A stretch of 64,000 nucleotides of DNA from JAFGCL01 sp964423835 (GCA_964423835.1 CAYRGJ010000006.1:62001-126000), one strand, 5' to 3'. Positions 16,329-24,919 are shown, numbered from the stretch's first letter. Notes: generated by a model from the sequence alone, not told the origin. Numbers and translations: made by a program.

Positions 16329-17060
16329 ATGCTTACGGTCGAAGGGCTATACGTAGAGACACACGGCAGGGAGATCCTGCACGGAGTCAACCTGAACATA
16401 GAGGCGGGCGAGACCCATGCGCTGTTCGGCCCGAACGGCAGCGGCAAGACCACCCTGCTGATGGCCATCATGGGCTTCCCCCGCTACCATATCACCCGGG
16501 GCCGCATCATCTTCAAGGGCCAGGACATCACCCGGGCCTCACTGGATGAGCGGGCGCGGCTGGGCATCGGCATGTCTTTCCAGCGGCCGCCGGTGGTGCG
16601 GGGGGTCAAGACCCGGGACATGGTGCGGGCCACCTCCCGGGGGCGGGAGGATGAGGAGGCGGTGGCCGGCCTGGCCGAGCGGCTGAACATGGGAGACCTG
16701 ATGGACCGCGAGATCAACTACGGTTTCTCGGGCGGCGAGATCAAGCGCTCGGAGCTGCTGCAGCTGATGGTCCAGAAGCCGGACCTGGTGCTGCTGGACG
16801 AGCCGGAGTCCGGCGTCGACCTGGTCAACATCGCCCTCATCGGGGAGATGATCAACGAGCTGCTGCAGAAGGAGCAGAAACGCCACCGGACGCGCTCCGG
16901 CCTCATCATCACTCACACCGGCCACATCCTGGACTACGTCAACGCCTCCAAGGGCTACGTCCTGCTCAATGGAGTGGTGGCCTGCGAGCGCGACGCCCAC
17001 GAATGCCTGGACAGCATCAAGCGGGGCGGCTATGAGGGGTGCGTCAAATGTCAGAACTAG
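16329..17060 (+). CDS. sufC: Fe-S assembly ATPase SufC
   Basis: A 243-residue ABC-type ATPase. Walker A is GPNGSGKTT (about 34-42), the signature is FSGGEIKR, Walker B is LVLLDEPESGVD and the H-loop is IITHTG. The SufC-typical EIKRSE and ESGVD segments separate it from transport ABC proteins. ATG 16329 follows GGAAGGGG; an open frame extends upstream to 16176 but overlaps tusA and lacks family homology. It overlaps sufB by 13 bases. The pair resembles the minimal SufBC (SMS) arrangement. Confidence 0.95.
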   Translation: MLTVEGLYVETHGREILHGVNLNIEAGETHALFGPNGSGKTTLLMAIMGFPRYHITRGRIIFKGQDITRASLDERARLGIGMSFQRPPVVRGVKTRDMVRATSRGREDEEAVAGLAERLNMGDLMDREINYGFSGGEIKRSELLQLMVQKPDLVLLDEPESGVDLVNIALIGEMINELLQKEQKRHRTRSGLIITHTGHILDYVNASKGYVLLNGVVACERDAHECLDSIKRGGYEGCVKCQN

Positions 17061-18283
17061 CTCGGCCGTCGAAGCACCGGGAGCTGGCGGAGAAGGCCAG
17101 GGGGAAGAAGGCGGCCCTGGGAGAGGACATAGACCTGACCCGGTACTCCACCGCCGCCGGAGAGCACGCCTACCGGGAGAGACCGTCGGACATGCCGGCG
17201 GAGGACAAGGCCCAGCTGGCCAGCGTGGGGGTCACCCTGGACGATGCCAGCGGCCGGTCCGGCACCTTCCTGCAGATGGACCGGTCCGTGGTCCACAGCT
17301 CCGCCAGCCAGGAGGGGCTGGAGGTGATGGCGATCACTGAGGCCTTGAAGAAGTATGACTGGCTGCAGGACTACTGGTGGCAGGCCGTCAGCGTGGACCA
17401 GGACAAGTTCACCGCCGAGGCTGAGCTTGACCTGCAGAACGGCTACTTCATCCGGGCCCTGCCGGGAGCGAAGGTGATGTTCCCGGTCCAGGCCTGCCTC
17501 TACATCGCCCACAAGAACCTGGCCCAGAAGGTGCACAACATCATCATGGCGGAGGAGGACTCCGAGCTGCACATCATCACCGGCTGCGCCAGCCACCCCA
17601 TGAACGCGTCGGGGCTGCACATCGGGGTCTCCGAGTTCTATATCAAGCGGGGGGCCAAAGTCACCTTTACCATGATCCACAACTGGGCGCCGGAGATCGA
17701 GGTGCGGCCCCGCAGCGGGGCAGTGCTGGAGGAAGGGGCCGTTTTTCTCAGCAACTACGTCTGCATGAAGCCGGTCCACACGCTGCAGATGTACCCGGTG
17801 GCCCGGTGCGACGGCGAGAATGCCATCGTCAGGTTCAACACCATCCTGGTGGCCACCCCCGGGTCAACCCTGGACACCGGCTCCCGCGTCCTGCTCAATG
17901 GCCGGGGGTCCCGGGCCGAGATCGTGGCCCGCACCATCACCACCGGGGGCACCATCATATCCCGGGGGCACATCGCCGGCAGCGCGCCGGAGGTGAAGGG
18001 GCACCTGGAGTGCCGCGGCCTCATCCTGTCGGAGCGCGGCATCATCCATGCCATCCCGGAGCTCAAGGGCGAGATAGCCGGGATCGACCTGTCCCACGAA
18101 GCGGCGGTGGGCAAGATCGCCGAGGAAGAGGTGGAGTACCTCATGTCCCGCGGCCTGAGCCGCGATGAGGCCACCTCCATGATCGTCCGGGGCTTTCTCC
18201 ACGTGGACATCGAAGGCCTTCCCCGCGAGCTGGCCCAAGAGCTGGAGCGGGCCGTCGAGGTCAGCGAGAAGGACCTCTTCTGA
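17048..18283 (+). CDS. sufB: SufB/SufD-family Fe-S scaffold
   Basis: A 411-residue SufBD-domain protein with the long right-handed beta-helix region (VHNIIMAEEDSELHII to RGLILSERGIIHAIPEL) and the C-terminal helical tail (LMSRGLSRDEATSMIVRGF) that docks SufC. ATG 17048 is chosen for its spacing to GAGGGG; GTG 17039 is in frame. Only one SufBD gene is present, so the complex is probably a SufB homodimer with two SufC subunits. It is shorter than classical SufB (about 480 aa), like archaeal and minimal forms. Confidence 0.9.
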   Translation: MSELARPSKHRELAEKARGKKAALGEDIDLTRYSTAAGEHAYRERPSDMPAEDKAQLASVGVTLDDASGRSGTFLQMDRSVVHSSASQEGLEVMAITEALKKYDWLQDYWWQAVSVDQDKFTAEAELDLQNGYFIRALPGAKVMFPVQACLYIAHKNLAQKVHNIIMAEEDSELHIITGCASHPMNASGLHIGVSEFYIKRGAKVTFTMIHNWAPEIEVRPRSGAVLEEGAVFLSNYVCMKPVHTLQMYPVARCDGENAIVRFNTILVATPGSTLDTGSRVLLNGRGSRAEIVARTITTGGTIISRGHIAGSAPEVKGHLECRGLILSERGIIHAIPELKGEIAGIDLSHEAAVGKIAEEEVEYLMSRGLSRDEATSMIVRGFLHVDIEGLPRELAQELERAVEVSEKDLF

Positions 18284-18366
18284 CGGGGGCGCCCGGCCCC
18301 GGCTCGCTTCCCGGCCCTGGCCGCTGCCGGCCGCAATCTAATGTGAAGGGAGATACTGAGACACCG

Positions 18367-19062
18367 ATGAATACCAAGGCGCTCCACCGGTTGACCTACG
18401 GGCTGTACATCATCTGTTCCAAGAAAGGGGAGAAGTTCAATGGCCAGGTGGCCAACACGGTGGTCCAGACCTCCTCTGAGCCGCCCACCATCTCCGTCTG
18501 CGTGAACAAGGGCAACCTGACGCACCAGTACATCCGCGACAGCGGCGTATTCACCGTCTCCGTGCTGGGCCAGGACACGCCCCTCAGCTTCATCGGCCAG
18601 TTCGGCTTCAAGTCCGGCCGGGACATCAACAAGTTCGAAGGGGTCAACTACAGGCTGGGCGAGACCGGGGCGCCGATAGTCCAGGACCACGCCCTGGCCT
18701 ACATGGAGGCCAGGGTGATCGCGGAGATGGACGTGGGCACCCACACCGACTTCCTGGGCCAGCTGGTCGGCGCCGACATCCTGAAGGAAGGCGAGCCCAT
18801 GACCTATGCCTACTACCTGGAGACCAAGCGCGGCACAACGCCGAAGTCCGCGCCATCGTATATCGTTGAGGAGAAGAAGGAGGCCGCGAAGGTAAAGATG
18901 GCGAAATACGAATGCACCGCCTGCGGCTACATCTACGATCCGGAGATAGGCGATCCGGACGGCGGAGTGGCGGCGGGGACTGCCTTTGAGAATCTGCCGG
19001 ACAGCTGGGTCTGCCCGGTGTGTGGCGCCGCGAAGAGCGACTTCCGGAAGATCGAGGGCTAA
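18367..19062 (+). CDS. Flavin reductase-rubredoxin fusion (high molecular weight rubredoxin)
   Basis: A 231-residue two-domain protein. Residues 1 to about 165 form an FMN-binding flavin reductase-like domain (YGLYIICSKKGEKFNGQVAN). The last 55 form a rubredoxin with CTACGY and CPVCGA iron-binding pairs. Such Hrb proteins pass electrons to oxygen- or NO-reducing flavodiiron proteins or to rubrerythrin and peroxidases. No flavodiiron gene is nearby; the ferritin-like protein at 12.3 kb is a possible partner. ATG 18367 starts the flavin reductase homology; GTG 18343 would add 8 residues. Confidence 0.9.
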   Translation: MNTKALHRLTYGLYIICSKKGEKFNGQVANTVVQTSSEPPTISVCVNKGNLTHQYIRDSGVFTVSVLGQDTPLSFIGQFGFKSGRDINKFEGVNYRLGETGAPIVQDHALAYMEARVIAEMDVGTHTDFLGQLVGADILKEGEPMTYAYYLETKRGTTPKSAPSYIVEEKKEAAKVKMAKYECTACGYIYDPEIGDPDGGVAAGTAFENLPDSWVCPVCGAAKSDFRKIEG

Positions 19063-19066
19063 GCCG

Positions 19067-19095
19067 GCGGCCGGGAGAACCGTGATCCCGGCCGC
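19067..19095. terminator. Perfect hairpin between convergent genes
   Basis: GCGGCCGGGA at 19067-19076 and TCCCGGCCGC at 19086-19095 form a perfect 10-bp stem with a 9-base loop. It lies between the stop codons of the rubredoxin gene (+) and the DUF6125-like gene (-), so it probably terminates both transcripts, although a long U-tract is absent. Confidence 0.7.
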
Positions 19096-19098
19096 TTC

Positions 19099-19575
19099 TC
19101 AGCGGAACTCCAGCACGCAGCGCTCGGAGCCGGTGCAGATCTCGGACCTCCGGTCGCAGCGCAATCCGGGGCCGAACTCGGCTGCCCAGACCGAGTGCTC
19201 CGTGCCGCAGATGCGTGTGCCCACCTTGCCCGACAGGTCCTTCCGGCCGGACTTGACCATGGCTTCATGCCAGGGGCAGCGGCTGATGCTGACCGTGAAG
19301 CCTCCGGGCGCCTCCTGCACCTCGAACCCGAAGCCCTCGATGGAAAGCTTGGTGGTGAAGCACTCGCGCAGCGCGTCCAGCCCGGGGGCCATGCCGGCCG
19401 CGTCCTTCAGCATGCGGGCCTGGATCTTGGGGAACGCCTTCCACACCTCGTCGTCCAGGTCCAGGGCCGGGCCGAACCCGTAGGCGGCCTCCGCCTTCAT
19501 GAACCACAGGCCGTCGATGGCCGTGTAGCTGCGGCGGAAGAAATCAGCGACCTGCCTGTCGTTGAGATTGAGCAT
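19099..19575 (-). CDS. DUF6125-like protein
   Basis: A 158-residue cytosolic protein resembling the DUF6125 (hydrolase-like L-2-amino-thiazoline-type) group. It has an N-terminal helix with DFFRRSYTAIDGLWF and a C-terminal cysteine-rich half (ISRCPWHEAM, TRICGTEHSVW, IEICTGSERC-like spacing) that could bind a metal. ATG 19575 has an ideal GAGGAGG upstream; a longer frame to 19638 lacks one. It is transcribed away from lepB. Function unknown. Confidence 0.65.
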   Translation of the reverse strand: MLNLNDRQVADFFRRSYTAIDGLWFMKAEAAYGFGPALDLDDEVWKAFPKIQARMLKDAAGMAPGLDALRECFTTKLSIEGFGFEVQEAPGGFTVSISRCPWHEAMVKSGRKDLSGKVGTRICGTEHSVWAAEFGPGLRCDRRSEICTGSERCVLEFR

Positions 19576-19621
19576 GATGTCAGCCTCCTCTGCGCTGCCG
19601 GTGGCCCTCTGCGGATCCGGT

Positions 19622-19650
19622 TTCAGTATAGCAGACAAATGATCTATAAT
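19622..19650. promoter_or_regulatory. Divergent -10 boxes for lepB and the DUF6125-like gene
   Basis: Plus strand: TATAAT at 19645-19650 with a weak -35 (TTCAGT at 19622-19627, spacer 17), about 26 bases before the lepB ATG. Minus strand: TATACT read from 19630 to 19625, about 50 bases before the ATG at 19575. Confidence 0.5.
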
Positions 19651-19676
19651 CGTCTGGTCGTTCTCGAACGCCGGCC

Positions 19677-20339
19677 ATGAAGATCAACCTGCGCGAAGCT
19701 GTCATTGCCCTGCTCATATTCGTGGTGGTCTTTGCCGCGGTGCAGGTGAGCATGGGGTCCTACCGGGTGGAGATGCAGAGCATGGAGCCCACCTTCCTTC
19801 CGGCGGACTGCATCATGGTCGACAAGCTCAGCTACCGCTGGGGCTCCCCGGGCCGGGGTGATGTGGTGGTGCTGTGGCCCCCGGAGCCGTACCGCCAGGA
19901 CAACCCCTACATCAAGCGGGTCATCGGGCTGCCGGGGGAGACGGTGAGGACGGACGCGGAAGGCCAGGTCTACATCAAGGACAGCAGCGGGAGCGAGTTC
20001 CTGCTCGTCGAGGACCCGGACCTGCCCCCCTGCGGGGTCCGGAACCGCAGCTGGGCCCTCGGCGACGGCCAGTACTTCGTGATGGGGGACAACCGCGGCA
20101 ACAGCCAGGACTCCACGGCCTTCGGCCCGGTGGAGAAGGAGGATTTCGTGGGGAAGACCTGGCTGCGCTACTGGCCGATGTCCCGGTTCGGGCTGACTCC
20201 GCACTACGCCTGCTGGCTGGAGCCTGCCGGCGAGCTGCAGCCAGCAGGCGACTATGCCATGGCCACGTCCAGGACCATCATGAGGGCGAAGCCGACGATG
20301 GCGCCGGTGGTGGCCCAGTCGCTGTGGCTGCGCCGCTGA
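19677..20339 (+). CDS. lepB: Signal peptidase I
   Basis: A 220-residue membrane protease that removes signal peptides. One N-terminal membrane segment (about residues 8-26) is followed by the catalytic Ser in MQSMEPT (about residue 39), the catalytic Lys in YIKRVIGLPGE, and the box MGDNRGNSQDS. Conserved sequence ends near WPMSRFGL; the last 30 or so residues lie antisense to the ZIP transporter 3' end, so the reading frame runs 88 bases into the convergent gene. ATG 19677 is preceded by only a weak Shine-Dalgarno. Confidence 0.93.
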   Translation: MKINLREAVIALLIFVVVFAAVQVSMGSYRVEMQSMEPTFLPADCIMVDKLSYRWGSPGRGDVVVLWPPEPYRQDNPYIKRVIGLPGETVRTDAEGQVYIKDSSGSEFLLVEDPDLPPCGVRNRSWALGDGQYFVMGDNRGNSQDSTAFGPVEKEDFVGKTWLRYWPMSRFGLTPHYACWLEPAGELQPAGDYAMATSRTIMRAKPTMAPVVAQSLWLRR

Positions 20340-21061
20340 GATTCGGGGATGAGCTCTTCTATGACCACAAACATCATGGCGCCCGCGGCAAATCCCATGG
20401 CGTAGGGCATGATGGGCCGGGAGAAGATCACGGCGGCGGCGCCCATGACGCCGGCGATGGGCTCGACCATCCCCGACAGCTGCCCGAACCAGAAGCTCCT
20501 GCCGGCGGACAACCCCTCGCGGCGCAGGGGCAGGGCCACCGCCAGCCCTTCAGGCACGTTCTGCAGCCCCATGGCCACTGCCAGGGCGACGGCCCCGGCC
20601 ACGGTCGCCGCCGGCTCCCCGGCCGCCGCCGCGCCGAAGGCCACACCCACGGCCAGGCCCTCCGGTATGTGGTGCAGCACGATGGCCAGAACCAGGAGGG
20701 TGGTGCGGTGCCATCCGGTCTTCACCCCCTCCAGGCCGCCGGCTTGGCCCGTGTGAAGGTGGGGCAGGACCACGTCCACCAGGCGCAGGAAGACCACTCC
20801 GAGGGCGAACCCCGCCAGGGGAGCAAACCAGGCGGGCGGCCCCCCTTCCTGGTCCAGCTCGATGGCCGGAGCCAGCAGCGACCAGAAGCTGGCCGCGATC
20901 ATCACCCCGGCGGCGAAGCCGAGGGCGGTGTCGAAGGCCCTCTTGCTGGGAGCCCGGGTGGCGAAAACGGCGGATGCTCCCAGGGCCACCATGGACCAGG
21001 TGAAGCAGGTGGCCAGCAGCGCCTGGACTATCGGGTGCAGGCCCTCGATGAAGTCGATCAC
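20252..21061 (-). CDS. ZIP-family metal transporter (ZupT/GufA-like)
   Basis: A 269-residue polytopic membrane protein with about eight hydrophobic helices. The ZIP metal site is visible as HHIPEG (fourth helix) and QNVPEG (fifth helix), and a His-containing loop (LPHLHTGQ) precedes them. Such proteins import zinc, iron or manganese. I prefer GTG 21061 because TAGAAT lies 11 bases upstream, giving a nearly leaderless message; GTG 21100 would add 13 residues that overlap this -10. The 3' end overlaps lepB antisense. Confidence 0.88.
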   Translation of the reverse strand: MIDFIEGLHPIVQALLATCFTWSMVALGASAVFATRAPSKRAFDTALGFAAGVMIAASFWSLLAPAIELDQEGGPPAWFAPLAGFALGVVFLRLVDVVLPHLHTGQAGGLEGVKTGWHRTTLLVLAIVLHHIPEGLAVGVAFGAAAAGEPAATVAGAVALAVAMGLQNVPEGLAVALPLRREGLSAGRSFWFGQLSGMVEPIAGVMGAAAVIFSRPIMPYAMGFAAGAMMFVVIEELIPESQRRSHSDWATTGAIVGFALMMVLDVAMA

Positions 21062-21072
21062 GGTCAGGCCCG

Positions 21073-21078
21073 ATTCTA
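21073..21078 (-). promoter_or_regulatory. -10 box of the ZIP transporter gene
   Basis: On the minus strand TAGAAT runs from 21078 to 21073. The chosen GTG start is 11 bases downstream, so the transcript would have almost no leader. Confidence 0.35.
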
Positions 21079-21202
21079 GCACAAGGCATGGCTGGCGCAC
21101 AGGGCCTCAAAGGGCAGCGCGCAGCCCGGCCGCTGCCGCCTTCCAGACCTCAAGCATTCTGGCGGGCCCCTGGCAACAGCGGCGGCCCGGGGCCGGCCGG
21201 CC

Positions 21203-21259
21203 GCCCTCAACCGACGACGTGCCGGCGGACAGCCCTCAGCCGACGACGTGCCGGCGGAC
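21203..21259. repeat. 28-bp direct repeat duplicating the 3' end of the XRE-PAS-LuxR gene
   Basis: 21203-21230 and 21232-21259 match at 27 of 28 positions with a period of 29. The second copy encodes the last codons and stop of the regulator (minus strand). The first copy lies just beyond the stop and keeps the same stop-codon position. Confidence 0.85.
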
Positions 21260-22219
21260 CGCCAGGGCCGCGGCCTCGGTGCGGTTGGAGACGCCCAGCT
21301 TGCGGATGATGTTGGTCACGTGAAAGCGCACCGTGGACGGGCTGATCACCATCTCCGCCGCCACCCTGGCATTGCTGTGCCCATCCACCAGCAGGGCCAG
21401 TATCTTCAGCTCTGTCTGCGTGAGGTGATACTCCCTGGCGGTGAGCATGGCGGCCGTCCGCCCGGCCCACGCCCCCTCCGTCCCGGACTGGCCGCTGATG
21501 TCACGGAAGTATATGACCAGGCCGTTCACGGCCCGGTTGTTCATCTGATTGGTGGCCCAGACATCTATGGCGTGCCAGGTGCCGTCCTTGTGCCTCGCCC
21601 GAAGGTGAGCCCGGTCGCTGCCCCCCGGGATCTGGGACACGCGGCTGAGCCGGTGGGCCGTCTTGCGCATGTCCTCGGGGTGAATCAGGCCCAGCACGTG
21701 CTCCCCTACCAGGTCTCCCAGCTCGTAGCCCAGGATACCGGCCGTGGCCCGGTTCTGGTACATCACCTCCATCTTGGGGCCCAGTATGACCACCCCGTCC
21801 AGGGAGTTCTCCACCAGCGCCCGGAAGGTCTCCGGCTGGACGCCGGGAGGGTCCGCTCCGTCCCCCTCCGGGAGCCCCGGTGATCGCCCTCCCGCGGCCC
21901 TCTTCCGCCCGGCCCCGCGCCGCCGTCCGGCCCCGGGCTCGTTCCCCAGCGATCGCAGCACGCTGATGGCCCGGGCGTCCACCCGGCGCGCCAGCTCCGG
22001 AGGCAGCTTCCCGGCCAGGCCGAAGAGCTCGTCGGTCTCGGCGTCCGCGGCTCCGAAGGCCCGGGCCAGGGACTGGATGACCTTCTGGCGCGGCGGCGAT
22101 AGGGACCCGGTCTCCAGCTTGCTGATGTAGGCGTAGCTAACGCCGGCCTTCGCTGCCAGCTCTCGCTGGGTCAGGCCCCGGGTCTTCCGCAGCTCCCTGA
22201 GACGCTGTCCGAAGTTCAC
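21236..22219 (-). CDS. XRE-PAS-LuxR three-domain transcription regulator
   Basis: A 327-residue protein with two different DNA-binding domains. Residues 1-65 form an XRE/Cro helix-turn-helix (LTQRELAAKAGVSYAYISK). After a charged Arg/Gly/Pro linker there is a PAS domain (about 130-250; VENSLDGVVIL, YQNRATAGILGY). Residues 260-325 form a LuxR/GerE helix-turn-helix (LTQTELKILALLVDGHSN, SPSTVRFHVTNIIRKL). No membrane segment or kinase is present, so the PAS pocket would sense a cytosolic ligand, redox state or gas. GTG 22219 has AGGTGGAG upstream. It lies next to the OYE/SCP2 genes, which it might control. Confidence 0.88.
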   Translation of the reverse strand: MNFGQRLRELRKTRGLTQRELAAKAGVSYAYISKLETGSLSPPRQKVIQSLARAFGAADAETDELFGLAGKLPPELARRVDARAISVLRSLGNEPGAGRRRGAGRKRAAGGRSPGLPEGDGADPPGVQPETFRALVENSLDGVVILGPKMEVMYQNRATAGILGYELGDLVGEHVLGLIHPEDMRKTAHRLSRVSQIPGGSDRAHLRARHKDGTWHAIDVWATNQMNNRAVNGLVIYFRDISGQSGTEGAWAGRTAAMLTAREYHLTQTELKILALLVDGHSNARVAAEMVISPSTVRFHVTNIIRKLGVSNRTEAAALAVRRHVVG

Positions 22220-22307
22220 TGGCGGTCTCCACCTGGACGATCATCCTAAGCGCTGTTGCGCTGAGTGTCAACTGATACCTGCCGGCACCCCCGGCCCGGC
22301 ACAGGCC

Positions 22308-24395
22308 TCAACCCAGGCCGTAGACCACGGCGTTCGCTTCCCTGATGGCCTTGTCGATCAGGCCCAGGCCCGACACATCACCCACCGTGTGCGCCTCGGC
22401 CACCAGGCCCTTGCAGGCCTCGAAGAGCTCGGTCCCGGGCTCGACGCTGCCGGCCAGCAGCACCCAGTCCGCCCGGATCAGGCGCTCCGCCCCGGCGTAG
22501 TGCGGCTTGAACCAGGCGCCCTCGGATGTGATGCGGGTGACCTCGCACTCGGTGTGCATGGTGATCCCCAGCCGGCGCATGCGCTCTATGTGCTCTGCGC
22601 GCCGCTTCCCGCCGATCTCCGGGGCCAGCTCCTCGAGGGCGTCGATCACCGTCACCGGGCGCCCGTCGCGGGCCAGGAACTCGGCCGACTCAATGGCGGC
22701 CAGATCGCCGCCCACGATCACCACCGAGCCGCGGCCGATGACGGGCATCCAGGACTGGGTGAGCCGGCGCAGCCTTCCCGGCGTCATCACCTTCTGCATC
22801 AGGCCCCCTCCCAGCCGCAAACCCAGCTTGAGATACCCGGGGACTCTGGCGGCCCCATCGGCCGGGACCTCCCCGAACATCAGGTGATGCAGCATGGGGC
22901 CGGTGATGACGTTGGGCAGGTGGTCCCCCTCTATCCTGGGGACCGCCACCCGGCCGCCGGTGGCGTCAATGAAGACGTCGGGCTCCTCCTGCTTCACCAG
23001 CTCCGGCGTGACCGTCACGCCCAGCCTCACCGTGACCGGCAGCTTCTTCACCTGGACCAGCAGGTAGTCCAGGAACGTCTCGTTGTCCGGATGGACGGTG
23101 CAGGCGGTCACCAGGGCGCCACCCAGGCGGCGGTGGCGATCGTACAGGGTGACCCGGTGGCCGCGGAGCGCGGCCACGCGGGCGGCCTCCAGTCCTCCGG
23201 GCCCGGCCCCGGCGATCATGACCTTCTTCGGCACGGCCGCCCGGCCTTCCCAAGGGTAGGCCTCCTCCTGGCCCATGCGGGCATTGACGGCGCAGTGCAC
23301 GTCTTCCAGTCTCATGAGCGAGTCCACGCAGGTCAGGCAGCGCACGCAGCGGCGGATGTCCTCCAGGCGGTCCTCGGCCACCTTGCGGGGGAGCTCCGGA
23401 TCGGCCAGCAGGGGGCGGCCCATCACGATGGCGTCGCACCACCCCTTCCTCAGGAGCTCCTCTCCCAGGGCCGGATCATGGATGCAGCCTACCGGCATGA
23501 CCGGGACGCTCACCACCTCCTTGATGGCGTGGGCTGCGGGCACGTTGAAGCCGCAGGCGTAGTTGGCGCCGGCGATGATCTGGTCCACCAGGGAGGTGAT
23601 GACGCCCCCGGAGATGTGGAAGCAGTCCACCCCCGCCGCCTCCAGGATGGGGGCGATGCGCTGGGTGTCGGTGATGTCGCGCCCGCTGCTGGCGCCGCCG
23701 ATGGTCTCGTCGCCGGAGATGCGCACGGTGACCGGAAAGTCGGCCCCGGCCTTCTCCTTGATCCTCTTGATGACCTCGACCGGCAGCCTCACCCGCCCCT
23801 CCACCGTGTGCCCGATGTACTGGCCGTCCTCGCGCTTGTTGCGCAGCGGAGAGAGGAAGGACCCCAGCAGCATGTAGTTGTGGGCCATGTGCACCTCGAC
23901 GCCGTCGTAGCCGGCCTCGCGGGCGCGGCGGGCAGCGTCGGCGTACATCTCCACCAGGGCCGGCAGCTCCTCGTCCGCCAGCTCCCGGCAGACCTGTGAG
24001 GTGGACTCGGAGCGGTTCACCGACGGGCCGATGGCCGGCATGTTCTCGAAGAAGGGGGCCAGCGACTCCGGCCCGGGGTGGCTGATCTGGGGGAAGATGC
24101 GGGCCCCGAACTGGTGCACGGCATCCGTCAGGCGCCGGTGGGCCTCGATCTGGGAGTCGCTGTGCAGGCCCGACGAGAGCGGCTGATAGCGGTGCAGGGG
24201 GTCCACCGAGTTGACCTCAGTGGTGATCAGCCCCACGCCGCCCCGGGCGCGCTCCGCCCAGTAGGCAATCTGCCGGTCCGAAGGCGTCTCCTCCGGGTTG
24301 CACCAGACGGGTGTCATGGGAGCCATGACCATCCGGTTCTTGATCTCCAGGCGGCCGATCTTCCACGGCGACAGCAGTGTGTTGAGTTTCGGCAT
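22308..24395 (-). CDS. FadH/OYE-type NAD(P)-dependent flavoenzyme 1
   Basis: A 695-residue protein of the 2,4-dienoyl-CoA reductase type. An N-terminal FMN-binding TIM barrel (IKNRMVMAPMT) is followed by a 4Fe-4S cysteine cluster (CVRCLTC plus a fourth Cys 11 residues later), then FAD/NAD(P) Rossmann domains (AGAGPGGLEAARVAALRGH; VIVGGDLAAIESAEFL). The usual H-x-G-R barrel motif is QISHPGPES, shared with the two paralogs on the plus strand. ATG 24395 follows AAGGGGG; longer frames overlap the SCP2 gene. Likely an enoate or dienoyl-CoA reductase; substrate unknown. Confidence 0.88.
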   Translation of the reverse strand: MPKLNTLLSPWKIGRLEIKNRMVMAPMTPVWCNPEETPSDRQIAYWAERARGGVGLITTEVNSVDPLHRYQPLSSGLHSDSQIEAHRRLTDAVHQFGARIFPQISHPGPESLAPFFENMPAIGPSVNRSESTSQVCRELADEELPALVEMYADAARRAREAGYDGVEVHMAHNYMLLGSFLSPLRNKREDGQYIGHTVEGRVRLPVEVIKRIKEKAGADFPVTVRISGDETIGGASSGRDITDTQRIAPILEAAGVDCFHISGGVITSLVDQIIAGANYACGFNVPAAHAIKEVVSVPVMPVGCIHDPALGEELLRKGWCDAIVMGRPLLADPELPRKVAEDRLEDIRRCVRCLTCVDSLMRLEDVHCAVNARMGQEEAYPWEGRAAVPKKVMIAGAGPGGLEAARVAALRGHRVTLYDRHRRLGGALVTACTVHPDNETFLDYLLVQVKKLPVTVRLGVTVTPELVKQEEPDVFIDATGGRVAVPRIEGDHLPNVITGPMLHHLMFGEVPADGAARVPGYLKLGLRLGGGLMQKVMTPGRLRRLTQSWMPVIGRGSVVIVGGDLAAIESAEFLARDGRPVTVIDALEELAPEIGGKRRAEHIERMRRLGITMHTECEVTRITSEGAWFKPHYAGAERLIRADWVLLAGSVEPGTELFEACKGLVAEAHTVGDVSGLGLIDKAIREANAVVYGLG

Positions 24396-24430
24396 GCGCT
24401 CTACCCCCTTGGGCCCCGCGGCGGCCGGCG

Positions 24431-24841
24431 CTAGGGCTTGAAGTCCTTGAAATCGCTGAACTCGGTTATCCCGGCGATCTTGCTGGTCAGCTCCACGCTG
24501 GGCTGGCTGGGCTTGTACACCTGGAGGGGGAGCATCTTCTTCATGTTGCCGGAGAGCCTGATCTTGTGCTTGATGTAGCCCCGCATGCCCACGGACCAGT
24601 CGTTCTGGACCAGGATCTTGTAGGCGTACTCGGCCGGCATGGACATGTCCACGTCCGCCCCGTCCACGAACCCCTTCTGGATGATGCCGTGGTTCATGGC
24701 CATCGCCACCTCGCCGGCGGCCGTCGCCACCTTCAGGTTGACGGTGACATCGGTCATGGCTTTGGGCATCTGGAGGTCGCCGGCGGCCCGGGTCAGCTCG
24801 TCCACCCTGGCAAACCACTCGTCGGACAGGAACTCAGCCAT
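24431..24841 (-). CDS. SCP2 sterol-carrier domain protein
   Basis: A 136-residue SCP2-like protein: VNLKVATAAGEVAMAMN, MSMPAEYAYKIL and GYIKHKIRLSGNMKKML are the usual strands and helices lining the lipid pocket. Such proteins bind acyl-CoA, sterol-like or isoprenoid lipids. It is 35 bases upstream of flavoenzyme 1 in the same direction, so it may present a hydrophobic substrate to it. That link is inference from co-transcription. ATG 24841 follows GGGGG(AT). Confidence 0.85.
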   Translation of the reverse strand: MAEFLSDEWFARVDELTRAAGDLQMPKAMTDVTVNLKVATAAGEVAMAMNHGIIQKGFVDGADVDMSMPAEYAYKILVQNDWSVGMRGYIKHKIRLSGNMKKMLPLQVYKPSQPSVELTSKIAGITEFSDFKDFKP

Positions 24842-24919
24842 ATCCCCCCTTTCGTTGTGCCGCCCAGCCGGGCCCTGCGCCGCCCGGAAAGCCTTCGGCG
24901 GCGGCCGGGCATGCTGTGG

